This document shows positions 1-14,093 of a stretch of DNA of 64,000 nucleotides, piece by piece. Every line of letters starts with the position of its first letter. The first letter of the stretch is position 1. The stretch is taken from the NCBI RefSeq assembly GCF_949628215.1, contig NC_134276.1, positions 101,931,799-101,995,798 of the forward strand. The letters run 5' to 3'. The notes beneath the pieces are model-generated. The model did no database searches. It was not told the DNA's origin and saw nothing but the letters and a program-made list of their open reading frames with translations. Source of the DNA: Phalacrocorax aristotelis. Lineage: Eukaryota > Chordata > Aves > Suliformes > Phalacrocoracidae. A program made the translations under genes and the position numbers.

Positions 1-3000
1 TCAGGTTGCTTGTACTTTGTAGTAAGAAACAAAGGAAAACCAAACCGTTAAAACAACAACAAAAGGATCTCTTTAAATGAAAAAGTAATCAAGATGAAAA
101 CTTAAGAGTTTCTCTTCAGAAGTGCTGAAACAATGCATTTTGATGCTCTGGAAATGTCTCTCTTGCTGTTTTTTACCTTACCTAAAACTGATCACTGAAT
201 TCAGCTCAAATTTGCAAAATTTCTGACTGCCCGAGCCTGTGTTTTTTACTAATTTTTATTTGGCAAAACAGGCAAGAGCATGTATATAAGTACTTTTTAT
301 AAATACTCAATAACTCAAGTAATTCAAACTGGAATTTATCATGGAGTAATTCCACAGCCTCATCTATCAGCAAACCAAGGCCCTGCTTCATGAAGAAGTT
401 AAAATGTGCATACATCCTGGTGAAAATAAATAAGAGTCTGAGGAACGTAGGCATGTCTTGTGAAAATATGCAGGCCATAAAAACCCGCATTTTCCATTAG
501 AAGAGTAAAGGGTAGGATTTTTTTCAAACTATTTGTGCAGTTCACATAAGAAGGTGCATAGCAGATGAACTGCGACCACAGGGGCACTTCAAAGAGATGC
601 CAGCGCTGAGGCAGGTGTGAAATGGGATGTAATTGCAGAGGGACATTTTGCGATAAGGGGTTATTTCCAAATTTTTGCCTATTTACTTTCAGTGACCCTG
701 TCAGCTGCTGTATGTGTGTTTATTTGTCTATTCATATAGGTCAGTATATTTACATATATAATCTATTCAACAGTGCCAATACCTATTTTTAACCATTCAA
801 AATGTCATTCTACTGCAAGAAAACCCAAACCTACATGACTGTCAGCTCTAAGCCCTTGACCTTGAAGGTTTCCTGTGGGTAATTTTTGAACTAGCATTCA
901 ACATCGGTAAATCTTGCACTAATCCCCTTAGCGATTCATAGCCTTTACCTGTCTTTTTAGGGTCAGATTTTCCAAAGTCCTAATTGTTTTCCTAACTCCC
1001 CCCTCCCAACAAGTCCTTCCCCTGACTTCAAAGGCATGAGAGACAGTCCAACACAAATTGCTCTCGAAAATCCCACCCTCATCTATTTGGCTGCTCTCCC
1101 CGCCCCATCCGAGCATCTCCTGTTACCCTGGGCAGCAGCACATGCCAGCTGCAGGTAGCACAGTCCTGACTCGTACAGTAAACGAGGAAATCTACGTACT
1201 GCTGCCCTGATGTGTGCACAGCATTTCAGCAAGTTGTTGGTGAGAATGACAGTAACTTTTAAAGATGATTGTGGGATTACATCACAGAAATAACTCCCCT
1301 CCAGGGTGGGTGGCACTGCTGCATTACGGGTGAGAAATTATCTTTTTTTGGTTCTTTCTGAAGTAAGGAGTCAAACAGATTTGTCAGCAGGCATTGTCTT
1401 GGGACTGCATTATCCGTAACATGAATGCAAGCTCATTTTTACTGCAGTTGGGCAACTGGGTTTGATTCTTTTTTTTCCCAGGGTGGCCTTTTTATGTGCT
1501 AAAAATTCCTCATCATGGAAAACACAAAACAGGACCTTCCTTAAAATCCCACCCCCTCTCCTGGGGTGTTTGCCTCATCCAACTCTTTGGAGATCAGTGT
1601 GACTCATGTAGACTCTACCAATATACTTCATTAGGTTTTTTTCCCCCTCTCATTTTCAGTGCTTAAAGAGAGAGCAAAAGGTGTGTACAGTAGTGCAGGA
1701 TGACAGCAGAGTGAAAGAGCCTGTGGAAAGCTGACGTTGCCCTAGGATTTCCTAACCCAGAGGCAGAAACACACAGCCAGTGTTAATGCGCCCTCCAACC
1801 CCGCACCAAAGCGTTGCCCAAGGCCGCAGCCAGTGTGCACCAAAACCTACCTGCTAGCCCATGCCCCTGCTCTCTGAAGTCCCCGCTGCGGTGGGCTCCT
1901 GCAGTTCATGCTCCCAGGCTGACAGTCAGCCCTGCTACAGCAGACGTGAGAAGCCAGCAGCATCTTCCTCACTAAGGCATCTTCGCCTGTGCCTGCTTAC
2001 TGCCACATGCCCTGAGCAGCTTTTGTGAAGAAAAGACTTAGCCTTGGCCCCTCCGGAAAGCTGGACATTTCTACCATTGATGATGCCTCGGCAGTGCCTT
2101 GGGAGCTTCACATGTGTCTTCTTGATGGCTAGCAGTCAGCTTGCTGCAGCACAGGTGGCAGCTGAACCACAGTTCCTGGCTGTGTGCGTGCTCTTGGCCC
2201 ACTGCAAAGGCACAGTGAGCCACCAAGAAGGACATGAAGGAAGCTTAGTCATATCCAAAGAAGTGCCCTAACCACAGGGACAAGGCTATGGGGACATTTT
2301 CTCCCTCACCCACTTTACAGACCTTCTCTAGTTCTAATAAGAAAATTTATCCCTGATGCAAGAGCTTTCTGGCAAATCAGCCCTGCCTGGCAAACAAAAT
2401 CCCACCTGTGCTCTGTTCAGTGGCAATCCACCCTTGCCCGTAAGCTGTCCTGCAGGCACAGAGCTGTACCTACCAGCTGCACACCAGTCCTCTGCTTCCA
2501 ACCAACCTTGTGTATACACAATCGGGATTTCAAGGGGCTTTGACCCAATTTTAAGATTTACAGAATTTTTGCAGCTCTTGAATGTAATTTTACAGAAAAA
2601 CTTAATTTAGGTTCCAAGAAAATAACCTTTTGATGGTATTAATTTGTATACCCAGTGCCCTTGAGAAAGGATTGTCTTCATGTTTGGTATCAACCTGTCA
2701 CATTAGTGACTACACTGCAGGTGGGTGTCTGGGGTCCCTTCCATTCACTTACCAGTTACTGATAAAAGTCCCCTATATACCTTGTGTTGTTTTGCTGTTC
2801 CCCCCAATCCAGGCTAATCAATTCTGCTCACTTGGAGATCAGGCTGTCCGTGGGAAGCTCTGAGTGTTTGTACACGTCTGTATGTCTTTGTACCTCTGAA
2901 AATTTCTCCTACTACAGCAATGATTTTCTTCATGATGCATAAGTTCCTTTGCAAAAAAAACACCCCATACTGATTTGCTCTTCCTCACTCCACCAGGGCC

Positions 3001-3654
3001 AAACTCTTTGTTCTTCCATCCCCTTGCAGTGGGGGCAGATAACCAGAATACCAGTGGACTCTGGCTCTCCAGGTTGCACCCTGGAGGGTGTGGCTCAGCA
3101 GTATCAGTGGAGTTATGCTGCCCCTGCAACTTTCCTGATGCGGTTCTCCAAAGCCCAGTATACACGAGTTAATTCTGAAAGACCCAGTCCTCAACAGAGG
3201 GATATCAAAGTAAATCTGCAGCAGCTAATCACAGCTAAACTAGTGTAATGAATCAGTTGAAGTTTACACCATATATTTCTTGGGAACGTCAGCTGCTCCC
3301 ATTGAGAGGCAGTGGAGACTCCTTCCCAGCACCTTCCGCAGAGATACTCTGGATTTGGGCTACTGGTGGGATGCAGGACCTCAAATCTGTTCTGACTGAA
3401 CCAAAATGAGCATTCACAAATTACATATAGGAAAAAGTTAGTGGTTTGGGGGTTTTTTTTTGCCTTGTACAGTTAGAGACGTTATCATTTTATTTTCTGT
3501 TTTACTCTAAAAAATAGAATTTGGAGCCAAATCTTCCTGTCCTTTATTAACTTCACTAGTATAAGCTAGATTTACATTAGTTGAGATATGTGTGAGAGCA
3601 ATGTGGAATTATAATTCTACACCAAATTAAGAAAAGACACTAACGGGTAGATTA
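1..3654. other. Intergenic, no gene found
   Basis: ORFs reach 108 codons on either strand but show no domain, signal peptide or splice pattern that I can support. A modestly GC-richer part lies at 1740-2270 (CpG-poor). Confidence 0.5.
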
Positions 3655-3717
3655 AAATAATAAATATATAACAATAAATAATAAATATATAACAATAAAT
3701 AATAAATACATACCAAT
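3655..3717 (+). repeat. 21-bp tandem repeat, three copies
   Basis: Copies at 3655-3675, 3676-3696 and 3697-3717 are pure A/T plus one or two C. The first two are identical and the third differs at two positions. It is a small AT-rich minisatellite in intergenic sequence. Confidence 0.9.
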
Positions 3718-4384
3718 AGTAGAGAGGGAGATAGGATCAAAACTTGAGCTTTAGTCCCAGGCCCACACTCCCATAACTTTCCTCACCCTAGTTTTATTCC
3801 GCTCAGCTCTATGATAACGGAAAAGCTGAAATGCAAAGATCAGAGTTAAATCCTGACTTTGCAATAACTCACAGCATCTGGTCCACCCATTCTTTCCTGG
3901 GTTTCTCTCTCTGTCATTCTCCAAGCATCATGCTGATGATTTGCAGTGCCACTGCTATTTGACTACATAACACATTTATCATCTCCACACTTCAGCATGC
4001 TCATTATTCTTAATTTAACTAGTGAATGAAGTAGCCCTAAATCACAAAATAGAAATGAGGAAAATGGCTTAACTGGATCTAAGGAAAATGCTGGCTAGGC
4101 TCCTCCCTGGGAAAGCAAAATAAATGTCTTTATTTTCAGTCTCAAGCTTATCCCATACTTTCTCAGGCTGAGAAAACCTCCCTTACTAGGTTTGCAGTTT
4201 CCACATTGTGCAACAGAATTTGCTCTGACTCATATGTACAAATCAGTCATTTTTGGATCGGGGTTCCATTTCTGCAGATTAAGTTGCAGGGAAAAAATAC
4301 CTAAGTGTTAGAAATAGTCATCCTAGACTTCTTCTAGTCAATTAGTCCCCATAGACGGTCAGCTAGAGTAGGTGCTTCTGCTTC

Positions 4385-4935
4385 CAGTAGACGTTAGGCA
4401 CATTCATGCTTCTGTGAGTTTCTCCATGTAAACTCTTCTCTCCATTCCCACCATGCCCTGCAGCAGGGCATTCCCCAGCATTGTGTAAAGATCCACCACC
4501 TTATGCCTTGCACCTACCTCCTGTGAAATCCGCCTGGTGGCAGGACCATTGGTCTCTGCTACACTAAAGGGTCCTAAACTAACCATTCTCGGCACAAAAG
4601 CTGTTTGCACGTGCTTGATGATCCTTGTTACCCTCTTGAGCATCCTTTCTTGGCCCAGTATGACCTTTTTTGAGAGGGGTAGCTGGACTGCACACAATAT
4701 TCAAGACAAGGACACACTGTGGTTTTATACCAGGTAGTAGCCACAGTGGTTTGGTTTGGTCCTTCCTTTCCCTGGGCATGGAGCTGATATTTCCGTAGCA
4801 CTCTTGCCCCAGGACTCTATTTCTGGATGCTCGCAGGTGACTCAGAGCTCAGCATTGCATATTTAAAATTAAGATTTTTTTTTCTGAAGGTGACATCACT
4901 TTACAGTGTCAAAATTCATCTGCCATTCTTATCTT
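4385..4935 (-). mobile_element. Ancient CR1/L3-type LINE fragment, antisense
   Basis: The plus strand carries blocks typical of antisense CR1/L3 3' regions: GCTGGACTGCACACAATATT followed by CAAGACAAGG (4682-4711), preceded by CTTGAGCATCCTTTCTTGG, and later AAAATTCATCTGCCATTCTT (4911-4930). Divergence is high and no tail repeat is visible. The boundaries are approximate. ORFs of 66-97 codons here are remnants or chance. Confidence 0.7.
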
Positions 4936-6641
4936 CAGCTTGATTTCCTTCTGCAAAGCATAAATGATTTCCTATGTGTTAGGATTCAACAGTGTTCACC
5001 ATCACGATGGTCATAAACTTCTTAAGAAACGGGCTGGTAGTAATGCATTTGTAATATTCTAATTAATCCCTTCTATTGCCTAACATCAAATGCAAAAAAG
5101 TATACTACTTTCAAAGCCAGAATTTAAAAGAAACATCACCAATGACCGTTTGAGAACTGTGGAAGAAAAGCAAATAACTAAAAGCAATTGATTCCATCCC
5201 AGCTTTTTGCCTATGAGCAAAGCAAATTATCCACAGCACACCTTTTTCTTCTGCTTTGAAAATGTGTGCACAGGGAAAAAAAATCACTCTAGAATTCTCA
5301 GGCTCATTAAATCATGTTGAAAAAAAGGTATAATTATGTTAGTATTTTTGAAATATTTTTCATATCTTTCTCTTTCATGTGAATTTTAAAAAATTGTCAC
5401 CATATTTCAAATTTTGGAATCTCTCTGTTACCTCTGTATCCAGCAAGAGGGAAAAGAGTAATATATTTTAAATTGCAAGTTTTTCCTCTACAGGAAAATC
5501 ACTAATAGATATGCCAAAACTACACATTCAAAAAATTCTCAACCTACTCAAAAGAGGCATCATGGAATGAAGGTGTAGCAGATTTGAAAGCAATTTATGG
5601 CACTCATGAGCAAAAATAGGCCAAGCCATTGCTCCCAAAGTGTGTGCTTGGTGATGGATGGAGTAAAGATCAAGGCTAGGAGTTTTTCAGACAAAATATC
5701 AGAGATTCCTCAGCAGAAGGACAAAGTTCAGTGTGTGAGGAAATTGGAGCTCCCTTTTGCTAAAGGAAATGGGGAAGATGCATTGAAATAATCAACTGCC
5801 AAAGAATTTCATAGTCTGTCCTTGACTTTGGAGATAAATGTGGGGTATTATCTTTCTCTCCCAAAGATATATGCGTGACCCAGAAACTGGTTCCAGTGCT
5901 ATTAGTTATAACCAAAAGAAAGATAAATAGCAATTAACAGAGAGAATCATGCTGCTTACACGTCAGGACTTTCAAAGCTAGCACAAGTATTTTCCTTGAA
6001 AAAGAGAAAAACAGAGCAGAAAATTTCACTTCAACCTCCTTTTGAAACATTACCTTGCTGGGCTCAATCCTGCTCTTAAAGCGCAGCGGGCGGGACGGGG
6101 AGCCACACCAAACACACGGCAGGATCAGGTTTTGCCCAACTTGCCCCCCACAATCCCGGACAGCCAGCCTGCAGCAGTGTGGCTGCTGGCAGGAAGAGGG
6201 GGCACACCATGCCCTGACCTGGGAAGGTGTTTGAAGAAAGCATGAGCCAAAATTTTCCAAACCAGCATTTGCAGCAGAAAATGTGTCAGAGGGAAAAGCA
6301 GAGTGGCACGGTGGACGTGGTGTGAGAGCCGGAGCAGGGGAACAGCGTGGTGTGACAAGGGGGTTGCTGGCCAGTGGGAAAACCTGGAATGGTAAGGGAG
6401 GCACATCAAGAAACCCCGTAGTACAACTGTGCAATGAGTCAGGCTGGGGGAGAAGGGCTTGAGATGGAAGAGGAGGAGGTGCTTACAAGCCCTCTTGCCT
6501 GGTTCTACACACACAGTGCATAGTTATTAAAGCCTGGGCAGCATTTCTGGCTGAAGATATCACGTCTGCCCCTCTTCCTTTGTCTCCAAATTCAGTTTTC
6601 TTAGCTAGGTTTAGTTGGCTGTTTTAATTCCTTTTTCTTTC

Positions 6642-6661
6642 TTTTTTTTTTTTTTTTTTTT
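6642..6661 (+). repeat. Poly(T) run, 20 bases
   Basis: An uninterrupted T20 follows a CTTTTTCTTTC stretch. It could be the reverse-strand tail of a degraded retrotransposon, but no element body is recognisable on the 5' side. Confidence 0.9.
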
Positions 6662-8763
6662 GACTGGAGCACTGAAGCTCCAAGGAGTGTTAACTTACAG
6701 TCACTGTGGAAAATCTTGAAGGGAGAACAAAAGCATCCCAGTTTTTCCCAGGGTGGACAGGCAACGACCATAGAAGCATCACTTGGTCATGACGGGGGGG
6801 AGGGAAAGCCAACAGGCCGGCTGTGGGCAACCGCAGGAGGATGGGAGCAGCGGTTTGAGAGAGCAAGTAATGGCATGTGCAACAAATGATGATGAAATGT
6901 GGCTGAACTAAATAGTTAGGGCCAGATTCTTGCCCTTCTTTCCTAAAGTCAGCAAAGTTTAGCTGGCTTTACAGCAAAGCCAAGCGGGGCTGAGAAATCA
7001 AGTTTGGTGTCATCCAGTTTTAACCACACCGAGTGCCTGCAAAGTGTACGCAAGGTTAAACAAAATTTACCGTAACTCATATTTTAAGTGTCTCTGAACT
7101 TGGCCGCCCACACAGGAAACAGTTTGGAGCAGGTGGTCAGTGAAGCCTGCAGATCACGGCTGGCTCCGCTCGTGGTACTTGTGGGTTACTGACTCACAGC
7201 TGAATTATGAGCCCAAACAAAAGGCTTTAAGATAAACTCAAAGTCACAAAATTGAAGAAGACAAGGTGAAGGAAATGATGTTCCCAGCCTGTGCCCTAAA
7301 TGCATGCGATGGATGAGGAGTTGGTAAAAAGCAAAATCAACCAAGGGGCTGTTGTGTTGGGGTTTGCCTCTCCTACTTGCCAGAGCACCTGGAGGAGAAA
7401 TCTGAGGAGTGTGATGAGAAACAGCAGGTGAGGGAAAAGCTGTTCTCGATGTATCATGCTGTTTCTAGCCTGCTGGTAAAAAAACCCCTGTATTTTAGAG
7501 AGTATTCCAACCGTCTCATTGGGCTTAAATTGTTTGCCTGAACACATTAAAAACATTTAAATTCTTACCAAATAATCACTCCTAGATTGAAGTCTTGTGA
7601 ATACTGCCAGAAATAATTCCTAATGCCGATTTTTTCATTCTTCTGTCACTTTTCGGAGCTAAAACTCTCACAACTGTGGGGGAAAATCCTACCAAACTGG
7701 AAACAGTTTGCTGCTTGTTTATCAGCCATTTTACATACTGAAGTTCTATGTGAGTATTGCTTTCAAGGTACTCAATATTATTAAAATAGATGCATTTATT
7801 TCAGATACAGTTAAAAAAAGCAGAGGTTAGGGCATAGGAGAAGAAGTCAGTTTTAGATGAGAATATGTCTTTAACTGCCTCCCCACCTCCCCAGCCTCAT
7901 GCTCTGGTTTTGCTGCAAATGCTGTGTAGTGGGTCATTTTAGGCAGTCCACTGTGCAGTGACAAGAATAGTTTTGCAGAGTGACTCTTATCCCTGAACGT
8001 TCGATGCTCATCTCCATGTCTATAACATGCACTGTACAACGGCAGAATTTGGTGGCTTATCTGGCAGCAGAAGGGACCCGACTTAGGCATGTCCTCTTAG
8101 ACTGATTCACGATCTTCTCTGGAAGGGAGAGGGGGCAAGCAGGAGGCTTGGGGGGTAGCACAGAAACAGGCGGAGGTGAATACAGCAATGCTATGCATTT
8201 ATTTACTTCGCTATTTCTCTCAGGCATCCCTGCGTGGTAGGGGTTGTTGTTTCATTTGGGGCCCTTCCATTTTCTCACGTGGCTGCGAGGTCTACCGTCA
8301 TCCCAGAAGTCCCCTGTCAAAGTGGCCGGGGGGGGCACGGTCAGCTCCAGCCTCCAACCAGCAGTGACATTAATTTAGTTTCTGTTTGCTCTATTGGCAG
8401 GTCTCCTTCCTCTCACCATCCCTCCTGCTGCTTTCTCAACAGCATTCATTTTACTGCCTCCCATTTATTTGGTGCATAAACCCCTGCACCAACAGTGCTT
8501 TTAATTTCTGTTGAAAAAGAGGAGAAAACAGTCACATTTCCTAAAAGGGGATTTTTTCATTTAGAGAGCACAGATCACATCACGAGTTTGCCTGCTGTAA
8601 ACTAGGTCTGTCTAGATGACTCATGGCAGTTGCCAGCAGACATACCTGTACAAACACACACCCTGAAGTATTATAAATTAGTCTAGTTGTCTAATGCACT
8701 CGCTGAGTGCCTAATACTGCTGCTAAAATATGTGCTGGCTTTGCTAGCACGGGAAGATATTGT

Positions 8764-8810
8764 AGGGTCTGATCTGAAGCCAGTTTAACTCAATGAGCTT
8801 TAGATCTGGG
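8764..8810. repeat. Short imperfect inverted repeat, possible MITE relic
   Basis: The arms TCTGATCTGAAGC (8768-8780) and GCTTTAGATCTGG (8797-8809) pair at 10 of 13 positions. This resembles the 'GGTCTGATC...GATCTGGGT' palindromic repeats that are common as old relics in amniote genomes. It is too short to classify. Confidence 0.3.
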
Positions 8811-9282
8811 TTTAGATGGTAAGAAATGCTCTAAAATAGCTCTCATTCAGCAGAAGACATCAAACCTCTGGGGCAGCTCTTTTCATGCTTCAAGTGGGGT
8901 TTAAATACCTGGCAATATCAGGGTATGTGTGGTTGGTTAGCTAAGAGCCAGCACCCTCCTTCCCAGATCCCCTGATTTTGTGTTATAATCTTGGGCCAGG
9001 GTGTGTACCATAAATGCCTGCCAGTGTAGCAACACAGTTTAGAGGTGTGATCTCTTGTATGCATTTTTATACCAGGATGCTGTGTGAGCTGAGCTATACC
9101 ACAAACACAGTTGCACCTATAGTAGGAGTTTTTGCTGGTATTAAAGTGTTATGAAGAATTGCTCCCCTCTAATGTAAATTTTCTGTGGGAGATCAGGACC
9201 ACAAAATCATTTATTAAAACTAAAAATGTAGGAAGCCTAGTGCTGATACATACTGTGGAACCCTTTCTGCCCTGTGTTATGT

Positions 9283-9316
9283 GGGGAAAGAAAAAAAAAA
9301 GAAAAAAAAAAAGAGG
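9283..9316 (+). repeat. Purine (A/G) run
   Basis: A continuous purine tract of GGGGAAAG, two long A blocks separated by G, and GAGG. It accounts for a lysine/arginine-rich chance ORF here. Confidence 0.85.
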
Positions 9317-10913
9317 TCTTCCCCTTTGGAAAAAGTGGTATATATCTAAATATTCATATTCTGTGGTTCAGCTTCCTTCAGCTGGACAATGTGTTTTAAG
9401 TCACAAAGATATAATAATGCAACTCTGCAGAAATCTCGTCTGATTTATTTGTGCATGCTACAATACAACAGGAAATTTTCAGATGCTCTTTCTGAACTCC
9501 CCTATCACAAATTGTAAAATACCCATTCTTGCAATGCTTTCCAAGAACATTTCACATGACATGTTTTCAGGAAAAGAACTATGACTTGGAAGCCTGTATG
9601 CATCAGGAATTCAGTAGTCTTCTATGACTTATTGAAAATTAACATGTTTGGTTTTTATTTTCATTACCTTAAAAACCATTGCTGTGGCCATGCTCTTTGC
9701 TGCAAGATTCCGGCAGAGCTAGAAAATGGGGAACTGAAAGATTTCAGGAATACAGATTTCCACCCACAGTTATGCCATTTTTCAAGGCATCTCTTCAATT
9801 CCATTTACCTGCCTGCGTTCCCTTAAGTCAGTGGAAATAGCTGTATCTCTCAGAGAGGTGGGTTTGTTTGTAGTTGCATGCTGGTCGCAAGCAGCTAGAG
9901 CAGCTTACAGAGGTTCGAATGAGCTTTAAAGCAGTGAGCTTGCACAGTGGAGCAATTTTGCCACAACAGCGTGAGGCTTAAGGATGAGGTACTTGACACT
10001 TCTGAAGTGCATTTTGTGCATTGCCTGCTACAGCCAACCTGACGCTGGTACCCAGCTGAACGCTTTAATTGTGCAGGAGCTTCTCTTCATCTCTGCAGCA
10101 GCTGTGATGGTCTCTTCTTGCCTAATTTGGCCCTCTAACAGGGAGGCGTGTGGTTATCCCTCTCAGCTTTGGCAGCTCTTCTGCTGCCTCTTTCCAGAAG
10201 TAGGCGCTTCCCTCCTTTCACCAACCAGGGAGCCAAGGTAATTAGCTGGGACTACAAGTCTTGCTTTACATGGCTAAGGTTGGGTGAAATTAAACCTTCT
10301 ATGTGTGAATTCTGAGAGTGCGGTGCCCTAAGTGGTTCCAGCCTTGGGACCCTTCAGCTTTTACTAAATGGTTTTTTTTTAACTGCAATATCCAAGTTGA
10401 AAATACATTGGAAGGATTTTTGGGGCATATGTTCATGTCAGATCTGTTCTGTGAGTTTCTGAAATTTGGTATTCCCATGTTTGTAAGACAAGACAGCAGT
10501 TTCTGCATTAAGTTTTGGCTTTGATAGTTTGATGCTGTCTCTGAAGCAGATGGGTATTCAGTTCCATATGTCATCCAGAGCTTTGTTTTTAAAACACCAG
10601 GGAAAAAAAAAAGCGGCAGCAACTTTTGTCAGATTTTAGCCTGGTTCATTGACCATCACTAAAATCTGGACAGACATTCAACAGTTTTGTGCATGGGTCT
10701 GAACACAGAAAGTAGAGCAATATAGCTTCCAAGTATATCTGCAGCATAAATGAGTAAAAAAAATTAATCTGAAACTTTTTTATTGAAAAAATGAATATTT
10801 TAAAATAATAAAATCTTATGGCATGCTTATGTCAGTTTTGCCAGTTTTAAAGGCTGCATGACTTCGTTGCATTCTCTTGGATATTACCTCATTATCACTT
10901 CCTTCCATTATAG

Positions 10914-10935
10914 TTAAAAATAAAAATAAAAATAA
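10914..10935 (+). repeat. (TAAAAA)n simple repeat
   Basis: Three successive TAAAAA units in AT-rich sequence. Confidence 0.85.
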
Positions 10936-12020
10936 GTTTTTTAAAGAGCTGTAACTACAAGAGTTTTCTGGTTTTGGGTCAGGTGGGTGAGTTCCTTATT
11001 GAAAATACATAGTTTTACTTGTTCACACCAAAACCTCTTCATCAAATTTTCTTGGCATAAAATTGAGTCTCTCCCCATTCAGTATATTGCCACAGAAAGA
11101 AAAAATCATTTGTTCCATCTTTAGCCAAAAATACAGCTATGGAGTCATAAGTTTTGTCCCCACAGCTCCTGCCTTCCTCTCTTGACACCCTTTTCTCCCC
11201 AGTGCACGGATGCCACGTACAGCTATACCTCCTGTCCCGCCAAGGGTGACAGCTGTTCTCCCGGTCAATCAGTGCCAGAAACACCACAATTCAAGGCAAG
11301 ATGGGTTCAGATGAATCCTCCCAAAATTTGTCTTTCCTGATAGCAGGAGCTGGCTCCTGAGCACCCCAAGCATCCCCATGGCTGGAGCAATGGAGAGCTG
11401 GGGACGGCACCCTTGACAGCATCTCAGGCTCAGCCCTTCCTCTTCCCCGTCAGCATCAGCTAACTCAGCCATAATGGTCTCATTGCAGGGTTGTATGAGG
11501 CCCAGAAACAGCATTCAAACCTTAACATGAGCCCACCAACCACGCTTGTAAAGCAGTTGGGTATTAAAGGGAGGAAGGCAACTGGAGCACCTAGCCAGAT
11601 AACCACCCGTCCCTGTGAAGATCATCACAGGGGAGGACTAGAGGCCTTTAAAAGTTAGCATTTAACCCTGCAACTAAAAAAGTGCTATTTGAAACCAATA
11701 TCTTTGATAAGAACATTGGGTGGTTTCATCGCCTTTTGTTTTTTAAAGACTAGCAAAGGATTTTGTACCCACCCCCAGACATGCACATGCACACACAAGC
11801 ACACACATTTGTTTTAATCGTTAATCCAGACAAGCTAAAGATTATGTTGTCGCATTAAAGGCTAATGTGTTGAAAAGATCAAGGCATTTAATGAAGTGCA
11901 AAATTCATCCTACTTACGAAAAGAAATGTTGCTCTCTCCAGGGAAAACTCTATACAGAAAATGTGGCTTTTTAATGAAAGTTATTTGTGTCTGTTTAATA
12001 TTCTGGACCATGAGAAAAAA

Positions 12021-12039
12021 TTTTTGTTGTTGTTGTTTT
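12021..12039 (+). repeat. (TTG)n simple repeat
   Basis: Four TTG units flanked by T runs. This is a short microsatellite without other context. Confidence 0.8.
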
Positions 12040-14093
12040 GGCACGTTAATAGCGCAGAGTGCAGCACCACTTCATTTTTTCTAACAACTTGAACTCTTTG
12101 GCAGACAGCCCCACGCAAGAGTGGATTACCTCTCTGCTTTAATGGGATAGTTCATTAGCAGATTTGGTCATGTAATTGAGGAGGATAGTAGAAAAATTTT
12201 AAGAACTTAGTAGCTGCCCTATGCTCAGTTCACCTCCTATCAAGCACTGGGAACCCAGACCCACCGCAGCCTCTGAGACACTCAGTTAATTACTTTCTGT
12301 CTCAGAATGATTATTCCTACCCTAGCTTCCTCCTCACGGAGGTTAAGCACTGTCTAATGAATGTGGAGGGAGAATTAAAAAAAATCTCAACCCCGAGCGT
12401 GCAAAGACCAAGTGAGTGAGACATTTCAAGCTGTGTTGTAAAGATGGAGTTAACAAAGTGCACGTAAAAGAGAAAACCCTCCAATGCGGGCAGCTGCCCA
12501 TGACCATCACTGTGCAAGTGGTATCATAAAAACCTCTGAAGGAGCTCTCAGAGCAGCCTGCTTTGCAGGGATTGCTCTGTCTTACATGCTCACGCATCTT
12601 GTAATGCTTAGATGCAGCGATTCAGTAAGCAGCTTGATACCACACAGCATTTTGCTTGCAGTCAGGTACATCTCTATTCCTACCCTCCAATAGATAGCAG
12701 GGAGCTAAATTTGGAATTCCTTGTCAGGGGGATCTGGAGGAAAGAAATTCATTACAGATGAATACTTTCAATAGTTTCCACAGATTCAGTCTAAAGCTAA
12801 AAATCACCTGTTTGCTTTTCCTAAGGTGGTTTTCCCTAACAGCTGAGATTTGCAATTGATAATATCCTTATAGTGAGTGACAGTATGAAAATAATTATTT
12901 CCAGCAGTAAGGAAATTATGTATTATATTGCTCACTAGAGGCATGGTGTATTCTGGTCTTGGAAGTCCATATTCATCTGTAAGTTTTACAAGAACAAGGT
13001 TGTCAGAAGCACTGAACAGTCCTGGCCCACTCTTGAAGTCAGTGCAAACTGGGGATTTACTTGTAGTTATCGGAGTGTGATGACAGCTTGCTCTAAGGAA
13101 AACCTGAACTGCAGGAGCCATGCAGCAGATGTGGAAAGCTTGGACAACCTCATTGCAATTGTCTGTAGAGGAAGGAATGCTGTGCTAGGCTGATGATTAT
13201 TTTTAAGTCCTAAACGTTCCTAAACCTGGGATTTGTGGGAGTGAGGGAGGAATCTTCACCAGGACATTCTCACACCGTCATGTCTCAGAACAACCGGAGT
13301 TTCAGAAAACTCTTCTATAAAATCACTGTGTGACTTTTGCACTCACTGGCTTGGGATAGACACCTCTCATTTGGGACTTCTCTGGTTTGGAAGTATTTTT
13401 ACCAGGAGATATGGTGGATGCTAAAGGAAAGGCTGAAACCCCTCTAAAAGTTTCCACATACAGAGCTATAGTTTAATGCAGACCAGCTTTGGTGAGGAGG
13501 ACTCTGGCACCACTGAGGAGTAGATCAGGTACCTGGGGGTGACTGAAGTCACTCAGCACTGTGAATCCTGCTGCCCTTCAGCATTTCCAGACCTTCTAGC
13601 GCGGCCTTGCTTTCCTCACCACCAGGGAGGATAATCAGCCCAATTCTATTGATTTAGAGCACTGAAAAACATGTCACTATATGACACAAACCCTGGAAGG
13701 CTGTAGCAGGCAGCATGGAGTCAAAGCTGACATTCAAAGAAATTAGATGTGGCCATGGTGGTTCTGGGAGTACCCTTCACTAAGATATTGTGAACCACAC
13801 ATGTCTTTCAGCAGGTATTGCCAGGTTCCTAACTAGGAGCAGTGAAAGTCCACTGTTTTATTTCAGATTAGAAGCTGCGGTTGTGGTAGCAGTTACTATG
13901 TACTTTCAAAAAGTTATAGTTTGTGAAAGGCCTTCAATGCATAAGTGGTAATACATGTTCAGAGTCCCTCCAGAGAAAAAGAATATCAATGGAGTGTTTA
14001 TACACACCCCAAACTTGATTCTTTACAGCTTAAATGGCAGAAGAATAGGTCTTTAATATTTATATGTTAACAGCTGATGTAAATTCACTGCTT

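Larger units (their letters stand above)
4936..14093. other. Intergenic, no gene found
   Basis: Apart from the short repeats listed, I see only unique AT-rich sequence. The longest ORF (166 codons, minus, 5934-6434) is rich in Pro/Ser/Cys without any domain. The stretch at 6900-6975 starts GGGCCAGATTCTTGCCCTT, which hints at another old amniote repeat but is too decayed to call. A CA-rich stretch lies at 11779-11808. Confidence 0.5.

Noticed and set aside
5934..6434. A 166-codon minus-strand ORF
   Set aside because: No recognisable domain, signal or splice context. A second minus frame is also open over the same stretch, consistent with chance.
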